From NCBI GenBank assembly GCA_024641205.1, contig JAHEDM010000117.1:1-7495 (forward strand): a stretch of 7,495 nucleotides of DNA, in the 5' to 3' direction. Positions within the stretch are counted from its first letter, which is position 1. Each line of letters starts with the position of its first letter. The DNA is from Actinomycetes bacterium. GTDB taxonomy: Bacteria > Actinomycetota > Acidimicrobiia > Spongiisociales > UBA4744. Shown one piece after another: positions 1-5,418 of this stretch. Position numbers and translations under genes: made by a program. The notes beneath the pieces were generated by a model. That model saw nothing but the letters and a program-made list of their open reading frames with translations, did no database searches and was not told the DNA's origin.

Positions 1-2297
1 CCTATTTGAACGCCCTCAGCGGAAAAGGCGTTCATCTGGTCACGGTGAACGACTACTTGGCCGCCCGGGACGCCCACTGGATGGGTGGTATCCATCGGTT
101 CCTGGGGCTGACCGTCGGGCTGATCCAGGCTGGATTGACACCGGCTGAGCGCCGGCCCGCCTATGCGGCCGATATCACCTACGGCACAAACAACGAATAT
201 GGATTCGACTATCTCCGCGACAACATGGCCATGGCACCTGCGGATCTGGTCCATCGCGGGTACGACTTCGCCATTGTCGATGAGGTCGACTCGATCCTGG
301 TCGATGAAGCCAGAACCCCTTTGATTATCAGCGGCAGGGTGTCTGAGACGGTGAAATGGTATCGGGATTTCGCCCGGGTCGTCGCGCGGTTGCGACGCGA
401 CGATCACTACGAAGTCGACGAAGGCAAGCGCCAGGTGATCACAACGGAAGGTGGAGTGGCGCGCGTCGAGGAGATTCTTGGTGTTGAGAACATGTACGAC
501 TTTGCGTCGGTCGATCTCGTTCACCATCTCGACGCGGCCCTGCGCGCCAAGGAACTGTACCTCAAGGATGTTGACTACCTCATCGATGACGGAGAGATAA
601 AGATCGTCGATGAGTTCACCGGTCGGGTGCTCGATGGCCGCCGTTATTCAGAAGGTCTTCATCAAGCGATCGAGGCCAAAGAAGGCGTGAAGATCAAAGA
701 AGAAAACCAGACCCTGGCCACGATCACGCTGCAGAACTACTTCCGCATGTACGAGAAGTTGGCCGGAATGACCGGCACGGCCAAGACCGAAGCGTCTGAG
801 TTCGCCCAGATCTACTCGCTGGAAGTAGTCGAGGTGCCGACCAACCGTCCGCTGGCTCGGATCGACCAGCCTGATCTCGTCTACAAGACCGAGTCCGCCA
901 AGTACAACGCAGTCACAGACGATGTCGCCGCTCGCCATGAGGTCGGTCAACCGGTTTTGCTTGGCACGGTTTCGATCGAGAAGTCCGAGCGCCTCTCGAA
1001 GGCACTTTCGAAACGTGGCATTCCCCACGAGGTTCTCAACGCAAAACAGCATGCTCGGGAGGCGCAGATCATTGCCCAGGCCGGCCGGTTCGGTTCGGTG
1101 ACCGTTGCCACCAACATGGCCGGGCGGGGCGTCGACATCATGCTCGGCGGCAACCCGGAAGAACTGGCCAAACAGGAGATGCAGAGGGTCGGCCTGGTGG
1201 AGGACACAGCCGAGTACAAGCAAGCCTTCGCCGAAGCATTCGAACGGTTCTCCGCCGACAGCGCGGTCGAGCGCGACAAGATACTGGGCGTCGGAGGCCT
1301 CTACGTGGTCGGCACCGAGCGTCACGAATCGCGCCGCATCGACAACCAGTTGCGTGGTCGTTCGGGGCGCCAGGGCGACCCCGGGGAATCCAGGTTCTAC
1401 CTCTCGCTCGACGATGACCTGATGCGACGGTTCGCCAAAGACCGGGTGACGGCCATCATGGATCGGTTGCGCATACCGGACGACGTGCCGATCGAAGCGA
1501 AGATGGTCAGCCGGGCGATCGAGCGTGCCCAGGCTCAGGTGGAATCGCAGAACTTCGAGATCCGCAAGAATGTACTCAAGTATGACGAGGTCATGAACCG
1601 TCAACGCGAGGTGATTTATACCTGGCGGAATGGGATCTTGCTCGGCCAAAAGGGCGAGGACTTGGCTCAGGAATGGATCTCGGCAACGACCGAAGACACG
1701 GTCACCGGTGTTCTAGGCGAGGTATCGCCGCGGGATTGGGATTGGGACGAGTTGGTTCGCCAGCTCACGGTGTTGTACCCAACGGAAATTGATCGCGAGG
1801 CAATCGGTGATGAGCGCGGCCTCGATGTTGCCGAGGTCGCCGAGGCAGCCGTTTCCGAAGCCCACGCCGTCTACGCCAGTCGTGAGCAAGAACTCGGAGC
1901 CGAAGTGCTGCGCAAAATCGAGAAGACCGTTGTCCTCTCGGTCATCGACAATAAGTGGCGTGAACACCTGGCCGAGATGGACTATATGCGGGCAGGCATC
2001 GGCCTGCGAGCCATGGGGCAACGCGACCCGCTCGTCGAATACCAGCGGGAAGGCTATGACCTGTTTGCCGACCTGGTCGACTCGGTCAAGCGGGACTCCG
2101 TTCGCTACCTATTCCACGTCCAGGTCGCTCAGGAAGCGGAGAAAGCGAAACAGGAGCAGTTGCGCTTCCAGGCCCAGGCCGCCGCGGCCGGTGGCGGCAG
2201 CGTGCGCCAGGCCGTTTCCGACAAAGTCGGCCGAAATGATCCCTGTCCCTGCGGATCAGGCAAGAAATATAAAAAGTGCCACGGAGCGGTCGGCTGA
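1..2297 (+). CDS. secA: Preprotein translocase ATPase SecA, 5'-truncated by the window edge
   Basis: SecA is the cytoplasmic motor that pushes unfolded preproteins through SecYEG using ATP. The reading frame is open from the first bases (codons begin at 3) and matches SecA from the YLNALSGKGVHLVTVNDYL segment onward. About 115 N-terminal residues, including Walker A, therefore lie outside the window; the TTG at 6 is not a start. Visible elements are Walker B DEVD (279-290) followed by SILVDEARTPLIISG, the preprotein cross-linking domain (roughly 350-770), the MTGTA segment, NBD2 with NMAGRGVDIMLGGN (about 1114-1155), and the arginine-rich motif GRSGRQGDPG (about 1355-1385). The helical scaffold follows (KYDEVMNRQR, near 1578-1605; DNKWREHLAEMDYMRAGI, near 1945-2000). 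The C-terminus is a SEC-C zinc motif, CPC-x8-CH (Cys codons 2244, 2250, 2277; His 2280), after an Ala/Gly-rich linker. About 764 residues are present and the full protein would be about 880. The NBD2 motif is of actinobacterial type. No degradation or frameshift is seen. Confidence 0.98.
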   Translation, partial: YLNALSGKGVHLVTVNDYLAARDAHWMGGIHRFLGLTVGLIQAGLTPAERRPAYAADITYGTNNEYGFDYLRDNMAMAPADLVHRGYDFAIVDEVDSILVDEARTPLIISGRVSETVKWYRDFARVVARLRRDDHYEVDEGKRQVITTEGGVARVEEILGVENMYDFASVDLVHHLDAALRAKELYLKDVDYLIDDGEIKIVDEFTGRVLDGRRYSEGLHQAIEAKEGVKIKEENQTLATITLQNYFRMYEKLAGMTGTAKTEASEFAQIYSLEVVEVPTNRPLARIDQPDLVYKTESAKYNAVTDDVAARHEVGQPVLLGTVSIEKSERLSKALSKRGIPHEVLNAKQHAREAQIIAQAGRFGSVTVATNMAGRGVDIMLGGNPEELAKQEMQRVGLVEDTAEYKQAFAEAFERFSADSAVERDKILGVGGLYVVGTERHESRRIDNQLRGRSGRQGDPGESRFYLSLDDDLMRRFAKDRVTAIMDRLRIPDDVPIEAKMVSRAIERAQAQVESQNFEIRKNVLKYDEVMNRQREVIYTWRNGILLGQKGEDLAQEWISATTEDTVTGVLGEVSPRDWDWDELVRQLTVLYPTEIDREAIGDERGLDVAEVAEAAVSEAHAVYASREQELGAEVLRKIEKTVVLSVIDNKWREHLAEMDYMRAGIGLRAMGQRDPLVEYQREGYDLFADLVDSVKRDSVRYLFHVQVAQEAEKAKQEQLRFQAQAAAAGGGSVRQAVSDKVGRNDPCPCGSGKKYKKCHGAVG

Positions 2298-2324
2298 GGG
2301 CGAACCCGGCGGGCGACAGTTTTT

Positions 2325-2351
2325 GGTTCTTGGTTTCTGGTTCTTGTTTCC
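2325..2351. repeat. Heptamer short tandem repeat, GGTTCTT type, about 3.8 units
   Basis: Three adjacent 7-mers can be read directly: GGTTCTT (2325-2331), GGTTTCT (2332-2338) and GGTTCTT (2339-2345), followed by a degraded partial unit (2346-2351). It follows the secA stop by 27 nt and sits just upstream of the dyad element. It is strikingly T-rich for this genome. It has no coding role. Confidence 0.7.
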
Positions 2352-2360
2352 GCGAGCTTC

Positions 2361-2432
2361 CCTCCCCCCTGCGAACGAAGTGAGTGAGAAGGGGGGAGGT
2401 GTCGAGTCCCGGCAGGGCTCGACGGAGGGGGG
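2361..2432. repeat. REP-like two-hairpin palindromic element
   Basis: Hairpin 1 has perfect 10-bp arms, CCTCCCCCCT (2361-2370) and AGGGGGGAGG (2390-2399), around a 19-nt purine-rich loop. One base later, hairpin 2 runs from GTCGAG (2401-2406), a bulged T2407 and CCC (2408-2410), through the tetraloop GGCA, to GGG (2415-2417) and CTCGAC (2418-2423). A G-run, GGAGGGGGG (2424-2432), follows. Its GGAGGG portion could alternatively pair with CCCTCC at 2360-2365, enclosing both hairpins. There is no downstream T-run on either strand, so it is not a canonical intrinsic terminator. From memory, the layout (C-run/G-run hairpin, second hairpin, trailing GGAGGGG) resembles dispersed intergenic palindromes of several GC-rich bacteria. 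Copy number here is unknown. Confidence 0.65.
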
Positions 2433-2455
2433 TCCGTGCCCAACAACCAGAGATC

Positions 2456-2496
2456 TACATTTTGATAGCTGATAGCTGACTACCATTCCCCATCCC
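2456..2496 (+). promoter_or_regulatory. Possible prfB promoter and short leader (weak)
   Basis: Two TANNNT-type -10 candidates are visible: TACATT (2456-2461) and TACCAT (2481-2486). The second would place transcription start at about 2493, within a few bases of the prfB ATG at 2497, giving a leaderless or nearly leaderless message. That would fit the absence of any purine-rich Shine-Dalgarno before the ATG. Neither candidate has a convincing -35 at standard spacing; TTGATA (2462-2467) is only 13 nt from TACCAT. Treat this as a suggestion. Confidence 0.25.
2463..2483. repeat. Heptamer short tandem repeat, TGATAGC type, about 2.5 units
   Basis: Two perfect tandem copies of TGATAGC (2463-2469, 2470-2476) are followed by a diverged third, TGACTAC (2477-2483). 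Because the unit is 7 nt and contains TGA and TAG, it puts stop codons in more than one forward frame just before prfB. The stops at 2470 and 2473 are in frame with prfB and bound its possible N-terminus. Confidence 0.65.
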
Positions 2497-3631
2497 ATGA
2501 ACACCACTGATCCTCGCGCCTTGCTCAAAGACCTCCGTGCTCGCCTTGACGACGCCAGGAGGTTCCTTTGACGTCGACCAAAAGGAACGAGAGCTAGCTG
2601 CGCTGCGAGAAGAAGCTTCCACTCCCGAGCTCTGGAACGATCCCAAACGCGCCACAGAGGTGAACCGAAAGCTGGCTCGCTACGAGCAGATCATCAGCAT
2701 GGTGCAGCAAACTTCTGAGACGCTCGACGATGGTGAGGTATTGCTCGAACTGGCGGTTGAAGAGGACGATCCGACTGCTGCCGACGAGGTATTTCAAGAG
2801 TTCGAAGCCATCGAGCGCGAGTTGGCAGAACTCGAACTCGAGTCGCTGTACTTCGGTCCCTACGACGATCACACGGCCATCTTCAGCGTGCACGCCGGAG
2901 CCGGCGGCGTCGACGCCCAGGACTGGGCGGAAATGATGCTCCGCATGTATCTCCGCTATCTCGAGGACAAGGGATTTCAGGTGGAAGTCGACGAAGTCAC
3001 GCCGGGCGACGAGGCGGGTATCAAGTCCGCCACGCTCACCGTTTCAGGGGAACACGCCTACGGGGTGTTGGAAGGCGAACGGGGAGTGCATCGCCTTGTC
3101 AGGATTAGCCCATTCGACGCAGCCTCTCGACGCCACACGTCTTTCGCCGGCGTTGACGTCATCCCGGAGGTGGAGGAGGAAGACGTTGAGGTGAGTCCGG
3201 ACGATCTCCGGGTGGAGACGTTCCGTTCGCAGGGAGCCGGGGGCCAACACGTCAACGTCACCGACTCGGCCGTTCGTTTGACCCACCTCCCGACTGGAGT
3301 GGCAGTTGTCTGCCAGGCGGAACGCTCCCAGTTGCAGAACCGGGCCCGGGCGATGGCGATCCTCAAGGCGCGGTTGGCCGAGCTGGCTCGGAAGGAACGC
3401 ATGAAACACCTCGACGAGATTCGGGGCGATCAGGACGAAGCCGCCTGGGGCAGGCAGATTCGTTCCTACGTGTTGCAGCCGTACCAGATGATCAAGGACC
3501 TTCGCACCAATCTCGAGGTAGGGAATGTGCAGGGAGTCCTCGACGGTGACATCGATCCTTTTGTTGAGGCCTACCTGCAATGGCGCCGGGAGCGCCAAGA
3601 GCAATCGGGTGCGCAGGCATCGCCGGATTGA
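2497..3631 (+). CDS. prfB: Peptide chain release factor 2, expressed through a +1 programmed ribosomal frameshift
   Basis: RF2 reads UGA and UAA stop codons and triggers peptidyl-tRNA hydrolysis on the ribosome. The gene is split over two frames. ATG 2497 opens 24 sense codons ending ...RRFL at an in-frame UGA (2569-2571), and decoding continues in the +1 frame from GAC 2570 (DVDQKEREL...) to TGA 3629-3631. The joined product is about 377 residues, against about 365 in E. coli, and the junction RRFL-DVDQKEREL aligns with the E. coli junction RGYL-DYDAKKERL. The UGA/UAA-selectivity tripeptide SPF is present (3107-3115), and so is the catalytic GGQ (3239-3247, in GAGGQHVN). PYQMIKDLRT and VLDGDIDPF are typical of the C-terminal domain. 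ATG 2497 is chosen because in-frame stops lie at 2470 and 2473 and the leader restores RF2 homology. A single-frame call from GTG 2537 would give a false N-terminus (MLALTTPGGSF). Regulation: scarce RF2 delays termination at its own UGA, favours frameshifting and raises RF2 synthesis. Confidence 0.96.
2557..2572 (+). promoter_or_regulatory. RF2 +1 programmed frameshift site
   Basis: The site reads AGGAGG (2557-2562), TTC, CTT (2566-2568), TGA (2569-2571), then C. An internal Shine-Dalgarno-like hexamer sits 3 nt before the slippery CTT, exactly the spacing of the E. coli site (AGGGGG TAT CTT TGA C). The UGA is followed by C, a poor termination context. The peptidyl-tRNA slips from CUU to UUU, so reading resumes at GAC 2570. 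This is established RF2 autoregulation. What is seen is the sequence; use of the site in this organism is inferred, strongly, because the downstream frame has no other plausible RF2 start. Confidence 0.95.
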
Positions 3632-3695
3632 TTACTGATGGTATCGGGCCACTGGTAATCTGATGCGCGGCGCGGCGGAGCAGGGGCAATCAGAT
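3631..3695. other. Overlapping dyads in the prfB-ftsE gap
   Basis: ATTAC (3631-3635) pairs with GTAAT (3655-3659). Two wobbles and one mismatch lead to an inner TGG/CCA stem (3639-3641 with 3649-3651), forming a hairpin that begins on the last base of the prfB stop. A second pair, ATCTGAT (3658-3664) with ATCAGAT (3689-3695), encloses a GC-rich spacer. The second dyad overlaps the 3' arm of the first by two bases. No T-run follows, so this is not a standard intrinsic terminator. The function is unknown. Confidence 0.35.
3653..3661 (+). promoter_or_regulatory. Possible extended -10 promoter for the ftsE operon
   Basis: TGGTAATCT matches the extended -10 pattern TGnTANNNT, with TAATCT as the -10 hexamer. 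Transcription would begin near 3668, leaving a leader of about 75 nt before ftsE. There is no good -35 (TTACTG at 3632-3637 is a poor match at 18 nt). Read-through from prfB is an equally good explanation for ftsE expression. Confidence 0.25.
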
Positions 3696-3743
3696 AGTGA
3701 TGGGTTCTTCCGATCGCGGGATTCCCACTGAGGTTTTGTTCCG

Positions 3744-4544
3744 ATGATTCTTCTCGAAGATGTCACGAAGGTCTATGAGGGCGGCATTGTTGCGCTGCGT
3801 GACGTCAGTCTTGATGTCCAGAAGGGCGAGTTCGTCTTCATGGTCGGACCTTCCGGGTCGGGCAAGTCGACCTTGATTCGGTTGATGCTTCGAGAGGAGC
3901 CGGCCACCCGGGGCAAGATCTGGGTGGCGGGCAAGGACATCACCAAGATGCCAAGTTGGAAGGTCCCCAATCTGCGCCGTTCGATCGGCACCGTATTTCA
4001 GGACTTCAAACTGCTTCCCAACCGGACGGTTTCCGAGAATGTCGCCTTCGCCCTCGAGGTGTTGGGTCGCCCCAAAACAGTCATCAATCACCAGGTTGCC
4101 CAGGTGCTCGACCTGGTCGGGCTGGCTACCAAGGGGGATCGTTATCCACTCCAGCTTTCCGGAGGGGAGCAGCAAAGGGTCTCGGTGGCGAGGGCATTCG
4201 TGAATCGGCCTCCGATCCTGCTGGCCGACGAGCCGACCGGCAACCTCGATCCGGCCACGTCGGTGGGCATCATGCGCATCCTCGACCGGATCAACCGGAC
4301 CGGCACAACCGTGCTCATGGCTACTCACGACCATGCCATTGTTGATGCAATGCGCCGACGGGTCGTCCAGCTGGAACGGGGCCGGGTTGTGCGTGACCAA
4401 AGCCGGGGCAGGTACGAGAGTTTCCGGGTCGACGACGATGAGACTCCCAAGAAGGTCGGCCCCGCAGTCGAAGAGCCTTCCCCCGAGCCACCTTCGGTGC
4501 CGGAGGACAAGGAACCAGCCGACGTTCCAGAGCAGTCGGCATGA
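3744..4544 (+). CDS. ftsE: Cell division ATP-binding protein FtsE
   Basis: FtsE is the cytoplasmic ABC-type ATPase that pairs with FtsX. The complex does not act as a known transporter but couples ATP hydrolysis to activation of cell-wall hydrolysis at the septum. All ABC elements are intact: Walker A GPSGSGKST (residues 35-43), Q-loop Gln86 in VFQDFKLL, signature LSGGEQQR (138-145), Walker B ILLADE (158-163), D-loop NLD (167-169) and H-loop His195 in LMATHD. VFQDFKLL is characteristic of FtsE. At 266 residues it exceeds the usual 220-230 because of a C-terminal tail (about 224-266) rich in Glu, Asp and Pro. ATG 3744 has a modest Shine-Dalgarno (TGAGG, 3729-3733) and starts exactly at the conserved MILLEDVTKVY. 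The stop overlaps the ftsX start in ATGA (4541-4544), suggesting translational coupling. Confidence 0.97.
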   Translation: MILLEDVTKVYEGGIVALRDVSLDVQKGEFVFMVGPSGSGKSTLIRLMLREEPATRGKIWVAGKDITKMPSWKVPNLRRSIGTVFQDFKLLPNRTVSENVAFALEVLGRPKTVINHQVAQVLDLVGLATKGDRYPLQLSGGEQQRVSVARAFVNRPPILLADEPTGNLDPATSVGIMRILDRINRTGTTVLMATHDHAIVDAMRRRVVQLERGRVVRDQSRGRYESFRVDDDETPKKVGPAVEEPSPEPPSVPEDKEPADVPEQSA

Positions 4545-5416
4545 GCCGGGCCGCGTATCTCATCCAGCAAGCCCTGTCGAGCTTGCGACGTAATGCCCTG
4601 GTTGTCGCCGCGGCAATTCTCGCCGTCTTCGTCTCCCTGACCCTGGCCTTCGGGGCGCTGGTGGTCAACGAATTGTTCCGTGTCAATACCACCAGGTGGC
4701 AAGAAGGCGTGCACGTGGTCGTCTTCATGAAGGACGATGTGTCGCAAGATGCTCAGGCAGATCTGGAGAGAGAGATCCAATCGTGGGATGAGGTGGACAA
4801 AACAACGTTCTGTGACAAGACCTGTGCCTGGCTCGAATTCAACGAGATGTTCGCCGACCAACCGGCGTTGCTCGAGGAAACCGATGCCTCGATATTGCCC
4901 GCTTCGATTCGCATCAAATTGACGAACGTCGACTACTACCGCGATATCACCTTTCGACTATTGGACAATCCGGCGGTACGCAAGACCGTCACAGCAGGCG
5001 ATCGGTTTGATCAGCTCTCCAATATCAGCAGTATCCTCAACGCCCTCGGCCTGGGTCTAGCCATCTTGCTCGGGGTCGCCTCAGTCGTGCTGATTGCCAA
5101 CACGATCCGGATGGCGATATACGCCCGCCGCGATGAAGTGAGCGTCATGAAATTGGTAGGGGCCAGCAACTGGTTCATCCGGATTCCGTTCCTCTTGGAA
5201 GGCATGCTCCAGGGTTTTGTCGGTGCGGCATTGGCAGTGGCGGCAGTATGGGCAGGCCATGGCTTCCTGGCCGGACTGGAACCCGATGACTTCTTCATTC
5301 GCCTTTCGGTTGGCAACGACTTCTTGATCCAGTGGGGCATCCTCATCTTGCTGTTCGGTGCTTCAGCCGGGATTGTCGGCAGCGCATTCGGGCTCCGCCG
5401 GTTCCTGAAGGTCTAG
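4541..5416 (+). CDS. ftsX: Cell division membrane protein FtsX
   Basis: FtsX is the membrane partner of FtsE. Its extracytoplasmic loop contacts a coiled-coil peptidoglycan hydrolase or activator. The 291-residue protein has the standard layout: a short cytoplasmic N-terminus (SRAAYLIQQALSSLRRN), TM1 at about 19-43, an extracytoplasmic domain at about 45-165, then TM2 (about 166-191), TM3 (about 213-240) and TM4 (about 263-285). Between TM2 and TM3 lies the conserved RRDEVSVMKLVGASNWFIRIPFL-type segment, typical of the family. An unusual point is a cysteine pair, C91 and C95 (FCDKTC), in the extracytoplasmic domain, the only cysteines in the protein. The ATG overlaps the ftsE stop by 4 nt, and the next gene begins 2 nt after the TAG stop. 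Length and topology are normal. Confidence 0.96.
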   Translation: MSRAAYLIQQALSSLRRNALVVAAAILAVFVSLTLAFGALVVNELFRVNTTRWQEGVHVVVFMKDDVSQDAQADLEREIQSWDEVDKTTFCDKTCAWLEFNEMFADQPALLEETDASILPASIRIKLTNVDYYRDITFRLLDNPAVRKTVTAGDRFDQLSNISSILNALGLGLAILLGVASVVLIANTIRMAIYARRDEVSVMKLVGASNWFIRIPFLLEGMLQGFVGAALAVAAVWAGHGFLAGLEPDDFFIRLSVGNDFLIQWGILILLFGASAGIVGSAFGLRRFLKV

Positions 5417-5418
5417 TC

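Larger units (their letters stand above)
2298..2496. other. secA-prfB intergenic region built mostly of repeats
   Basis: This 199-nt gap has no coding frame I can support. From left to right it holds a T-rich heptamer array (2325-2345), a two-hairpin dyad element (2361-2432), a short plain stretch, and a second heptamer array (2463-2483) ending 13 nt before the prfB start. In contrast, the ftsE-to-smpB genes downstream have almost no spacers. The region must also contain whatever promoter serves prfB if prfB is not co-transcribed with secA. Confidence 0.8.

Noticed and set aside
648..1649. A 333-codon open frame on the minus strand inside secA, and another at 3690-4400 (236 codons) opposite ftsE
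   Set aside because: Both are antisense shadows of strongly conserved genes. The translations resemble no family, and long antisense frames are expected from GC-rich codon bias.
2361..2432. Intrinsic terminator for secA
   Set aside because: The hairpins are strong, but neither strand has a following T-run. The only T-rich stretch (2320-2350) is upstream on the plus strand and spaced too far for the minus strand.
1789..2472. A 227-codon plus-strand frame crossing the secA stop into the intergenic repeats
   Set aside because: It is an out-of-frame, low-complexity Ser/Pro/Arg translation of secA that runs into the dyad element. It has no start signal or homology.
5332..5418. Upstream start for the M23 peptidase in the same open frame
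   Set aside because: It would overlap ftsX by 85 nt and put 29 extra residues before a clear signal peptide. GTG 5419 has its own Shine-Dalgarno and directly starts the signal.
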